The notes below the pieces were generated by a model. It was given only the letters and a program-made list of their open reading frames with translations, searched no databases and was not told where the DNA came from. Source: Ampelomyces quisqualis (taxonomy: Eukaryota > Ascomycota > Dothideomycetes > Pleosporales > Phaeosphaeriaceae). Taken from it: a stretch of DNA of 64,000 bases. Positions 22,401 to 33,840 of the stretch are shown here, piece after piece (within the stretch, counting starts at the first letter, position 1; each line of letters begins with the position of its first letter). The stretch is taken from positions 3,286,001 through 3,350,000 of the forward strand of contig JAGTXZ010000003.1 in the NCBI GenBank assembly GCA_018398575.1, given 5' to 3'. The translations under genes and the position numbers were made by a program.

Positions 22401-23649
22401 AAATAGCTATCTTAACCTTAGTTACTACCTTCTTAACTATACACTATATAGTCTATACATAAACTTTAAAGTTTAAGAGTAGTATAAATATACTACTTAT
22501 AGTACTTAGTTATATTATATACTTATATACTGTATTTGTATACTATACTTATAACGTTACATACTTTATACTAAAAACAAAAAGTATATTTTTTTAATAT
22601 ACTTAGCTAGTATATTTTTTAGAACTTAACCTTAACTGCCTCTGTCTTCTTAATCTAGAGAAGACCTATGCTAATGCTAAACATCTATGTATAGTAGACT
22701 TTAAGTAGTAGAGAAGAGTTGCAGCACTTCTTAATATACTTTGTAACACACTAGAAGGTGCTACAACACTCTTGCTTACAACTAGTCCTATTTAATTAGT
22801 TAGTATAAACTATAAAGAAAACTATATAAGTTAGAAAAACTTACTTAAAAAGAACTTTAATAATATTAAACATAATGCTATAGTTCTTAATGCTAGCTAC
22901 TTTCTTTAGATTGTCTAGCAGGATTGTTATAGTAGTCTTGCTCTTAATAACATCTCTTCTATTCTCTTGCAGGTTTGTATAGTAAATTGCAGGCATCTAA
23001 TACGTTTTACTATGTTTATTAGACTTACAGTAAAGTTTTTGTATAAACAACTACAGCTAAGGCCGCTACTACTCTACTTGGTAGCGCTATTGCATACTAG
23101 AGCTTGCGTAAACTAACACTAGAGTACAAATATAGTATTAAATACCTAGTGCTGCAGCGCAGTATTAATATATACTATAGTATTGTGTAAATTTACTTCT
23201 TTACACTACACATAAAAGATATTTATACAGGTCTAGTGTATATTACACTGTAGTAGTGTTTTTTTACCTGCTACTTTTATAAGTATACATTTTTTTTTGT
23301 GTTAATTTAATTAGTATGTAAGATTTTAGTGTTTACTACTAAGTCTTTTTCCTGCTTATTTTTAAACCCTCTCTATTTCTACTAAACTTTTACTTTTTTT
23401 TTATCTCTCTCTTTTAAACTTATAAAACTTAAGATTCTAACCTGTGTATATATTAGTCTACTTTTGCGTAAGTGTATTTTAGAGAGGTAAGGTAAATAAA
23501 GAGATATTAAAAGAGAGAAAAGAAGTACAAAGTAGAAGTAAAAACATATTAACTAGAGAAGAAATAATAAAGTTAACAATAGTTTACAATTACTATGTAA
23601 ATATATCTAGACTGTGTAAATATAGACAACTTTGTGGTGTTTCTAGGGG

Positions 23650-25440
23650 GAATTCTGTAGGGTTTTTTTACACGGTTCCACGCGGGGTATTTAACACCGC
23701 GTTTGTACCGCAGTGCAATACAAAATCCTTTAAGTTTCGAAACATTTACTAAAACGCGATTTGCGCGTATGGCACCAGGACTCTAAAAGCTTTCGGCTCC
23801 TTGCTAGATGCCTATGTGAGTCTTTCGCAGTAGAGTTAACAGCAGGTGGTGGTAGCCTCAAGCTCAGCAGGGAGAAAGGTAATGTCCACGACCCCGCCAC
23901 TGTGTTCTCTTCGCCATCAGTATCACACCTTCGTCTAGTCCTGCAATCGAAGGTCGTCACCCATAGGGTTTCCCCTGGCGTCGCAACTCACGTGCCGGTA
24001 CCCCTAACCGAAGCTTAGAGCTGCCCCCCATACCTAGGTACCTTTACAGCCGCGTTTGAACTTGCAGCACAGTTCTCAAGAACATGCGCGTGAGTCAAAC
24101 CACCAGACCAGACTGACAAAACAAATCTACAGGCAGGCCGAGTTTTGGTCGGCTTACGGGATTGAAACTACTCACACTCGGGATCGTTCAACTGGCTCCG
24201 AAAGGGCCACTGCGACTTGAGCGACATGCATACCTTTCATAAATCGGCTGCAGCGAGAATATCCGCATTGATGTAATTCAGTCATATCTGAGTTATTTAA
24301 AAAGTAGTTCTTGCCAAGACAAGACTTCTTATTGTCCACAATGATAGCATACTGCTACCCGATAAGGTTCAAAAGTTAGAGATCCCAAGCGCCCTACGTG
24401 TGATCTCTGGCGATAAGAACTCGTTTGGCTGACGTTGTGACTTGGCTCAGATGTGCTATGCCAGATGAGTTTAAAGATCCAAGAGACAAAATGTACGCCG
24501 TGAGTAACCTACGTGTCTACCAGCACACAGATCAAAAGACCGCAAAGTTTCTTCCCTCCCCATCCCCATTCTCGCAGCCAATGTACTCCAAATGTAACGG
24601 GAAAATCCAGCCGTAGGCTCCATCTCATCTTCCGGCCGGTCCCTAGTTATAATATTCGCGACAAACAACGACTGCTCCAGCCAAATAGTTTTATCAGAAA
24701 ACCCCTAAAGGATTGCCCATGCAGCTTGTTACTTGCATTCACGTGGGCTTCTTGTTTGCAATAACGACAACGTCGCTTGGGCTGAGTACGACCCGCGATA
24801 TCACCTTATCTCTGAAGCCGTCAAATGTTTGTTGCACAGAGTGACACCTGAAACGCCGTGACCCATTGTCAAACACTGCCTAGAAGACTTCATGCACGCG
24901 ATAATTTGCGGACGTGCTAAACAGCCTTGAAGTTGCTTTTTCACGTCTTTTTAATATTAGCAAATTAACACTTTTACCCCGAGACCCGAATGGTTCCCCA
25001 GATTTCCCAGGTTCCCCAGCTTTGACCGATAAGCGACGTCTAATTCTCCGACAAGAATTCTTCCATTGAAGCCCCCCAATCAACATGATTGGGCTCGACC
25101 CAAAGAATCCACTTTAGCAGATACCATTCACTTTGATGCCGATTCAAATGCCGAGTGATAGCGTCTTGGCATATGGATCGCTTGGTGGAGAATTTGGTCT
25201 CTTCCCGCAAATATCTTGTGGTAATCCAGATGCTACACTAAACACGAATCATTAGACTCTCATCTCATATAGGGTTGAAATGATTCAGGAACAATTAGAG
25301 CCGTCCACTCGATTCCGTCACCGACGACAGTTTTCCTCGCTGTGGTCTTTCTTTAAAGGTTGCGCGAGATCTCTTCATTCTTCGGACACCAGCAGCACAG
25401 TCTTCTCCAAACATTCTCAACTCTCTTATCACAAATCAGG
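23650..25440. other. Normal-composition island upstream of the pectate lyase
   Basis: After about 23,700 the GC content returns to that of the gene-rich part. No intact gene is seen before 25441. A short coding-like fragment at 24425-24512 is listed separately. Short frames at 23730-24018 have no recognisable domain. Confidence 0.5.
24425..24512 (+). pseudogene. Possible HET-family fragment
   Basis: A short frame contains VVTWLRCAMPDEF-KDPRDKMYAVSNL. The (S/K)DPRDK(M/I)(Y/F)A block is typical of the region after the HET domain and also occurs in the intact HET gene at 15036-17113 (STDPRDKIFAFQGIL). No HET domain proper is found near it, so this would be a leftover fragment. The match is short. 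Confidence 0.35.
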
Positions 25441-26233
25441 ATGAAGTTCACCAAAATTCAGCTCGCCGCCCTTGTCGCTAGTCTTGCTTCTGCGCAGACT
25501 CTCAACATCCCTACTCGCGCCGGTTCCATCGTCAGTCTTCCGTCGGCTTCCACCATCACCGGCAATCAGGACTTTGGTAACAAAGAGTTTGACCGTGGCC
25601 GCGCTTGTGACTCCGACGAGGACACCGGTAGCGAGAACGCCGTGTTCATTCTCCAGAATGGAGCTAGCATTTCCAATGTTATAATCGGCGAAAAAGCCCT
25701 TGAGGGTGTCCACTGCCTCGGCTCTTGTACACTGACAAATGTGTGGTTCCGGGATGTCTGTGAAGACGCCATCTCGGTGTTGGGAACTGGAGATGCCACT
25801 ATCGTTGGTGGCGGTGCCCAGAAAGCCAAGGACAAGGTTGTGCAGCATAATGGGGCTGGAACTGTCACCGTAGGTCGATCTCAGGCCATCCACGATAGTG
25901 CAACAGCTAACAATGTTACAGATCAAGAACTACACTGTCGTTGGTGCTGGTAAGCTCTACCGCTCTTGTGGCGACTGCACCAACAACCAGGCCAAGTCTC
26001 CTCGCAAGGTCATCGTGCAGAATGTTCGCGCCTTCGGCATAACTTCCGACCTTATCGGCATCAACAGCAACTTTGGCGACACTGCAACCATTTCTGGATC
26101 ATGTGGCACTACCAAGGCTGTATGTTCAGAGTACAAGGGTGTCAACAAAGGTAGTGGTTCCACCTCCAAGCTCTCGACCAAGGACAAATGCTTTGGCGAT
26201 CAGGGCAAGCTTGCAAAGCTACCGACTTGCTAG
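25441..26233 (+). CDS. Secreted pectate lyase, polysaccharide lyase family 3
   Basis: Exons 25441-25869 and 25922-26233 (intron 25870-25921, GTAGGT...ACAG) give 246 aa, the usual PL3 length. A signal peptide precedes a likely cleavage after MKFTKIQLAALVASLASA. PL3 landmarks are VIIGEKALEGVHCLGSC, the VWFRDVCEDAISV block, IVGGGAQKAKDKVVQHNGAG, then across the junction TIKNYTVVGAGKLYRSCGDC and the late NFGDTATISG. The enzyme cleaves demethylated homogalacturonan by calcium-dependent beta-elimination outside the cell and is common in plant-associated fungi. It is an isolated gene between two RIP-affected blocks. It shows no premature stop, so it has escaped or resisted RIP. Confidence 0.93.
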
Positions 26234-26832
26234 GGCACTGTCGTCATAGCGAATGCTCCCGCTATAAGGTCCTAGAATTCGAAGATCTCGGGCTGCTAGT
26301 GCAATCCAGGAAACACAAAGACAAGTTAAGTCTTCAAGACAGTGCATCGCAGGAAGCTCTCGAGTCTATGCGCTTACAATAGCTGTACTTTTACAACTAC
26401 TACTGTCGCTACCAAGCCTAAAACTATATATATGTTATACAATTACTTTACATCTCTATGCCTTATAATTGCGTTCTAAACACCAAGTTTTGTAAAAATT
26501 AGAATCCTTGAATCCTACCTTACTTCTTACACCAAATATATTGCAGCATTTAGCTAAAGCTACCTTAGCCTTTAGATTACCTACAAAAGCGTTATAGTAG
26601 CTAAAAATAGTAGATATAACTTCTAGAGAAGGCACAGATAGCCTCTAGCTAGCTTAAACGTAACTAGATAACTTAGAATCTCTAGGTTACTAGAATTTGC
26701 GCACCTTAAAGAGATAGTAATACCTACTATATGTAAGGGGCAGACTCTAAGAGTAGATACTAGGAAATAAAGACGTAAATTTGTATTCTATCCTAATTGT
26801 TACCTAAAGGGTTTTTATAGTCTAGAGGATTT

Positions 26833-26900
26833 TAGTGTTCTAGTTTAGAACGTTTTTAGTGTTCTAGTCTAGAGCGTTTTTAGTGTTCTAGTTTAGAAAG
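26833..26900. repeat. Three 24-bp degenerate direct repeats
   Basis: The word TAGTGTTCTAGTYTAGA recurs at 26833, 26857 and 26881 with a 24-bp period. The differences seen are C/T. Confidence 0.7.
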
Positions 26901-29105
26901 CTAAGGTTTTTCTGTAACTAAAGACTAACTAGGTAGCAGCCTGTTATATAATCCTCTTACTCTAGCGCTAGGTGCGCTTAGACCTGCGCAACTATTAAAA
27001 TAAAAATTACTCTACTTAGATCTATTGTTTTATACTCTTACTTCTCTTTTTAGGTAGCACTATATACTATACTAGCCTTGCCTTTTGTACACTTACTTGC
27101 GTGTTACCTCTTTTATTAACCTATATATCTTTTGCGCCTATACTACTATTTGCAAAGATACTAAGTCTACGTACTCTTTATAGTTCTCTAGCTAAGTGTT
27201 ATACTACTAACCTTTCTATTGTAAGTTTTACATCTAAAGCGCTAAGCTAGGTCTAGGCATATTACTAACTAGTAATAGAATAGACTAGACATTGTTATTA
27301 AGGCTAAGCTTAACTTACTATATTGTTTAGGCTGCGCTATTACTTAGCTTAAGAGTAATAAGTCTAAGTGCAAGATTACTTACAGTAAAAGTACTTACTC
27401 TTAGTGCAAAGACGCTTATATTATATGTAGGCCTATAAGTTAACTGCTATATTCTTTTACTTTTCTAGTTAATTCTAATTACTTTCTAGATTAACAATTA
27501 CTTTAAGATTATAGTTATTTTGCTTTATAACGCGCTTGCTTACAATTCTAAGGTTAAGTAGCTATTAACGCAGTATATAATTACTAGTTTCTAGTTTAAC
27601 TTTGTTAATAAGCTTAGGGCTACTTAAGCAAAGTCTTATAGTAGTAATAAGTCTAGCTACTAGAGTCTAACGCGCAAGGTTAATAAGGTTAATATCCTAG
27701 TAGATATCTACTAGCTTTTCTAGCAGCTTTTTGTTAAGCAAGACACTATTATTTGCAAGCTTAATAATATTAGTACTAGCGTGCAGCAGCTCTACACTAA
27801 TATAAGTTCTTTTTAATTTATTTCTCTTCTATTAGAGTTTGTTTTCCTAAGGTGTTATGTGCATTCTACTAATATTTAATTAGGCTAAAGAGCATAACAT
27901 GTAGATCTCTAGCGTAAGCTTCTAAGTTTCTTACGTTAGTAACGCTCTCTATACTACTAACAGGCTACTCTGTTACTTTAATATAATAGAGTCTAATATC
28001 TGCAAGAAGCCTACATATAACGCAAAGGTATAGGCTAAGACTAATTATTTAGTAATAGTAACTATTGCGCCCTCTAATAGTAAGAAGGTAAGCTCTAGTA
28101 TATAGTGTCTTTGCTATAGTTTCTGTGTAGCATCTATAGGTAATTTCTGTAGTAATAGACTTTTCTTTATACGTTAGAAAAATTTAAGATTAATCTGATT
28201 AGCCTAATCGCTGCAACCTGCAGCAGCCCAACAGCAATACTGTCTACCAGACAATTCGCCAAAGTCGCCCCACTCACTTCTAGTCGCTAGCGACCTAACA
28301 GCGACCTGACAGCAACCTGACAGAGTCGCCAGATCTGACAGAGTCGCTAGTGTCGCCAATGTCGCCAATTTTACTCACGTGACTGTATTGCTGTATTTTC
28401 ATGATTACGTAAGTAACCTAAAAATACAAAATATAGAGCGGAATTCCCTCTTTAAAATGCACTATTCAGATTTCTTTTAGCTACTCTAGTTATTGAGATA
28501 TAGCGCGTTAAAGTTATAAACGTTTTTAAAAAAACTTTAAAGGACGTTCAACACAGTAGATCTTAACGCCCACACTATAATATATTAAAATAAAATAGTC
28601 CTAGAGTAAAATCTACACTTTAGTTACTATTTCTTTAAAAAAAAATATAATATATTATCTAGTTAAAGTGCTAGAGCTTTAGCGAAAACAAGCCTTAGCA
28701 AAGAACATTAAAAAGTTACAAACTTCACTGCCGTGCATCTCAGCAACTAGAGCAGCTATAAAAATTCTGAATAGTGCGTTTTAAAGAGAGAATTAAGCTC
28801 TATATTTTAGGTTTTTAGAATAATTACGTAATCGCGCGGGTGGGGCAGGTGGGTCCAGTGGATCAGGTGGATCAATTTGGGCGTTTTTGTCTAATTAGGC
28901 GGCCAGAACAAATAGGGGTAGCTAGGCACCGTAGACTACGGTCGAAAACTGTCTAGTCGACCGTTCCAACAATGTCGCCAATGTCGCGGATGTCGCTAAC
29001 GTTGTGTTTTCCTAACGTAGTCTCTACCTTTGTCCTATTACTAAGCCTAGACTCTGTAAAACTAATCTTATATTCTTTAATGCTACTTATATATTAGACT
29101 AGATT

Positions 29106-32022
29106 GTTAGAAAAAATTAAGATTTGTCTAGTTAGCCTGGTTGCGGCAACCTGCAGCTGCCTAACAGTAATACTGTCTACTAAACAATTTGCTAAAGTTA
29201 CTCTACTTACTTCTAGTTGCTAGCAACCTAACAGCAACCTAATAGTAAGTTACCTATGTTACCTATATTACCTGTATTGCTAGTGTTGCTAGTGTTACTA
29301 GTGTTACTAGTATTACTAGATTTAATAGTTAAGAACTATTAAGTACTGCAGCACTAGTAAAACTATATACTATAGCTAGCTGCCTATGTCTTTACACTCT
29401 TATAGCGTAGGCTAACTAAGCTAGTCCTTTTTGTCTAGTTATATAGGCTTTTTAATTAAGTATAGTATAGTTAAATTACGCTCCTTTAAAAGAGGACTAG
29501 CCTAGACGCAGCTACTAGGCTTAACGTTCTATAGGGCACAGGTTAGCAGGTACACAACGCGCTCTATGTATAGATAGCTATAACTACTGCTGCTACTTGC
29601 AGAGTAGTAACTATCTTACTAGTTAGTTATATTAGGATTATATACTGTGTCTACTAGTGCTATACTATCTACTATAGTAGTCTACACTATTACGTTATAT
29701 TAAAGCTAACCTAACAGTATCTACGCGTTATACTAGTAAAAGTATATTTAGTTCTTATAATATTTGTGTTACTTACTATTTACAACTACTTAATAATACC
29801 TTATTTCTTCTTTATACTATTGCACTAACCTATTATACTTGTCTAGTTTTAGTTGCTATTTCTCTTTAGTTAAAGCAATTACGTTAAGTATGTTACCTTT
29901 AATTATAGTATTATAAGCCTGCGTTACAAATTCTTCCTATGCGTCTTCTACTACAATACTCTAGCTACCTCTATAGTTCTTAAACTACAGCTGTTTATCT
30001 ACCTTATAAAAGTATTCTAGTGCAAGTTTATCTGCATATCTATACTCTTCTAGTAAAATATCTTTTACTTTACTTAATACTTTACATACATATATATAGA
30101 TAGTATTCTATACAAGTTATTATATATTGCATTATGTTTAGACCTACTTACATTATTAGTGTCTCTGTGTAAGACTTTTTCTTCCTTTCTAACGTCTTCT
30201 TTTCTATCCTTTTCTATTAAGTAGTTTGCCTTCTTCTTTTCTTTGTTATTATAATTGTTTATAAGCGTATTATAGCAATCTTACTTCTCTTCTATGTAGT
30301 TAGCTAGGATATTATCTATATTATTGTTATAGGTATTCTTTAGCACTAAAATGTTAGCCTTGTTATTTTCTTATTAGTTTATGTGTACAGCAATATCCTG
30401 TTATATATTATCCTATATAAGAATCTGTTAAATGCCTTCTAGGTTCTTCTATTTTTTGCAAATAGCATTAAAGTAGTTTACTTTCTATTAGCTAATACTA
30501 TATATAGAACTTGCAATATACCTTCTATAGTATATCTATAAAAGAGTATAGTTTTCCTACGTTAGGAAAAATTAAGATTCGTCTGGTTAGCCTGGTTGCA
30601 GCGACCCGCGGCTGCCCAACAGCGATACTGTCCACCAGACAATTCGCCAAAGTTGCCCTACTTACTTCTGGTCGCTAGCAACCCAATAGCGACCTAACAG
30701 CAAGTTGCCTGTGTTGCCTGTGTTGCCTGTGTCACCTGTGTCGCTAGTGTCGCTAGTGTCGCTAGTGTCGCCAGTGTTGCCAGATTTAACAGTTAAGGAC
30801 TGTTAAGTACTGTAGCACTAGCAGAACTGTATACTGCAGCCAGCTACCTGTGTCTTTACACTCTTGTAGCGTAGGCTAACTAAGCTAGTCCCTCTTGTCT
30901 GGTTATGTAGGCTTTTTAATTAAATATAGCATAGACAAATTGCGCTTCTTTAAAAGTAGGCTAGCCTAGACGCAGCTACCAGGCTTAACGTCCTGTAGGG
31001 CACGCGTTAGCAGGTACACAACGCGCTCTATGTATAGAAGGCTGTAACAGCTGCTGCTACTTACAGAGCAGTAATTATCTTGCCAGTTAGTATTGTTAGG
31101 ATTAGGTGCTGTGTCTGCTAGTGCTGCACTGTCTGCTATAGTAGTCTGCACTGTCGCGTTATATTAAGGCTGACCTAACAGTATTCACGCGTTGTACTAG
31201 CAAAAGCATATCTAGTTCTTGTAACATTTGCGTCGCTTGCCATTTACAACTACTTAATAATACCTTATTTCTTCTTTATACTGTTGCACTAACCTATTGC
31301 ACTTGTCTAGTTCTAGTTGCTATTCCTCTTTAGTTAAGGTAATTACGTTAAGTATGTTGCCTTTAATTGCAATATTATAGGCCTGCGTTACAAATTCTTC
31401 CTATGCGTCTTCTGCTACAATGCTTTAGCTACCTCTACAGTTCTTAAACTATAGCTGTTCGTCCGCTTTATAAAGGTATTCTAGTGCAAGTTTATCTGCA
31501 TATCTGTACTCTTCTAGCAAAACATCTTTTACCTTACCTAATGCTTTACGCACGCGTACATAGACAGTATCCTATGCAAGTTATTATATGTTGCATTACG
31601 TTTAGACCTACTTACATTGTTAGTGTCTCTGTGTAGGACTTTCCCCCCCTCTCTAACGTCCTCCTCCCTATCCTTTTCTATTAAGCAGTTTGCCTTCTCC
31701 TTCTCTTTGTTGTTGTAATTGTCTATAAGCGCATTGTAGCAATCTTGCTTCTCTTCTGTGCAGTTAGCTAGGATATTATCTACGTTGTTGTTATAGGTAT
31801 CCTTTAGCACTAAAACGTTAGCCCTGTTGTTCTCTTATTAGTTTGTGTGTACAGCAATATCCTGTTGTATATTGTCCTATATAAGAATCTGTTAAATGCC
31901 TCCTAGGTTCTTCTATTTTTTGCAAATAGCATTAAAGTAGTCTGCTTTCTGTTAGCTAATGCTATGTGTAGAACTTGCAACATACCCTCTACAGTGTGTC
32001 TATAGAAGAGTATAGTTTTCCT
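29106..32022. repeat. Tandem duplication, two ~1.46-kb copies with unequal RIP
   Basis: Copy A runs 29106-30560 and copy B 30561-32022. Both begin GTTAGRAAAAATTAAGAT and align throughout. Nearly all differences noted are C in B against T in A, or G in B against A in A (for example TGCCTCCTAGG in B, TGCCTTCTAGG in A). A third partial copy of the start is at about 28170-28380. Copy A is therefore the more heavily mutated sister, as expected for RIP of a duplicated sequence. Confidence 0.85.
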
Positions 32023-32414
32023 AGTACTGTTGTTATTAAATTCCCTTATCGCGTTAAATATAACTAAGCCTATTAGTGCTACTATATTCGCACTTAGTTT
32101 ATCAAACTTCTCTTGATTCCTAGTTATTGCAGCAATGCCCCATTTCCTATTATTATAGAATAACTGTGCCATTACCGCTGCAAGACTAGGGTTCAGAAAT
32201 CTAGCAGATTTGGGCTGTCTTTGGTTAGCTAGCATAGCCGTTTTAGAGGTGTACTTGCGTTCTTTAAGTCTTGTAGTAGGTAAACAAAGTCTTTAAGCAG
32301 TTCGCTAGGCTTAAGAACCTGTCTGTCTAGGTAGTTTAATGTGTAGGCACTAGTAATTTCTAGTTGTCCTTGCCTTATTACGTAGGTCTGCAAGTTGCTG
32401 CACATGTCTAGCAT
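31903..32414 (-). pseudogene. Frameshifted relic of an uncharacterised gene
   Basis: Two minus-strand frames overlap at 32229-32235. The upstream one (32414-32229) has LKDFVYLLQDLKNA. The downstream one (32235-31903) has FLNPSLAAVMAQLFYNN, then ANIVALIGLVIFNAIREF. They look like consecutive parts of one protein separated by a frameshift. The second part vaguely recalls fungal domain-of-unknown-function proteins with an ALIAT-like helix; no family is assigned. The 3' part lies in duplicated copy B. Confidence 0.4.
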
Positions 32415-33484
32415 CTAGGCGCCTACTGTTAGCTACTGTCCTTAGCAGGCTGCGACAGTACCTATATAGCGGGCAGCTTCTTTGCACAGTGTCAAGCTAA
32501 TGTGCAATTAAACTAACAACAGCAGAGTATTCTGTACTTCTGTCTAAGCGTCTAGCAGCATTTAGGCGTACACATGCCTGCGTGCATTAAGCCATAGCGT
32601 TATTGCTGTACTGCATAGCGTCTTTCTGTTGTTAGTAAGTAGTCGCGTTACTAGGATAACTCTTGCCTTCTCTAGTGTAGTCTTGTTTTCTAGTAACACA
32701 CTTTCCTTTGCCTAGCGTTTTTCTTTCCTCTATAGCAGTAACTTAAATAGGTCTGCACTAGATAAGAAGGGTTGCAACTCTGTAACAGTTAGAACTACTT
32801 AATTATGCACAACAAGGCATCTTCCTATAATGCAATAGCCTTAAGTCTAATAGTAGTTCTCTTTTAACTACTAACGTTTTCTGTGTGTTAGTCCTATAGG
32901 TTTTTGGTTTGTGTTAGCTTGTCGTGCTTATACTACTGCTGCGTCTAGATTCCTCTTATTAACAAGCAAGTAAGGCTGCAGATCTAGAAGTGTATAGTAT
33001 TTAATCTCTAGGCTGTCTTGTTAAGTAACTTTTTAGTTAGGCTAGTGTAGCAGTTAGTTGTACTTCTGTTTCAATCCTAGAGTTAAGGCTTAAGGATAGT
33101 AGCGTTAGAGTCTAGACAGTTTTTAGTCTCTGCAGCGTCTTAGTTTTTAGTATGTTAGTTCTAGAGTTACATCTCCTAGGAGCCTAACCTTTGCACTATT
33201 GTCTGTTAGCGCTTGTTTCAGCGCTCGTTTAGACAGAGACATAGTGTGCTGCTAACATTACTTAAATTTGCTGCTTAGTATAGAGTATACAGAGCAAGCG
33301 CTTGCTCTTTAAATGTTAAAGAACTATTAGCAAGGGTAGCAGAAGTAAGCAATGTGTATAGTGCAACAGAGTTTTTACTTTGCAGGTATAAGTAGGGTTT
33401 TTGTAATATATACAGTCTAATATTGCCTTAAATTCTACCAGAGCGTAGTAGTTAGGCTGTTTAATTAGATAGCCTCTTGTCCTT

Positions 33485-33840
33485 AACCGCGTGCTAGCGT
33501 ACACAACAGTTATCTACTGTTAGCACAAATAGTTGTGCGCGCAATACAGGTAATTAGCCCCCCTTCTGTCCTTAACTGCGTGCTAGCGTACACAATAGTT
33601 GTCTACTGTTAGCACAAATAGTTGTGCGCGCGATACAAGCAATTAGGTGCCCTCTTATCCTTAACTAAATGTTAGCGTACACAATAGTTATCTACTGTTA
33701 GCACAAATAGTAGTGCGCGCGATACAGGCAATTAGGTGCCCTCCTGTTCTTCTGTCCTCTACTAAATGTTAGCGTACACAATAGTTGTCTACTGTTAGCA
33801 TAAATAGTTGTGCGCGCGATATAGGCAATCTAGTAGCCCT
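33485..33840. repeat. Four tandem ~90-bp repeats
   Basis: The block GCGTACACAAYAGTTRTCTAC starts at 33497, 33587, 33675 and 33772 (spacing 90, 88 and 97 bp). Each unit goes on with TGTTAGCAYAAATAGTTGTGCGCGC and is followed by a more variable pyrimidine-rich spacer. Confidence 0.9.

Larger units (their letters stand above)
18520..23650. mobile_element. RIP-degraded transposon block
   Basis: Composition switches to very AT-rich with frequent TAG/TAA codons and no open frame above 60 codons after 18743. Fragments of protein-like text persist on the plus strand, interrupted by stops at codons that would be CAG, CGA, TGG or CAA before C-to-T or G-to-A change. This is the pattern left by RIP, the premeiotic C-to-T mutation of repeats in ascomycetes. 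Recognisable pieces are an N-terminal helix-turn-helix-like segment (18639-18743) and an integrase-like core (19275-19480). A Lys-rich stretch lies at 21170-21310. Exact termini were not identified; normal composition resumes near 23,640-23,720. Confidence 0.75.
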
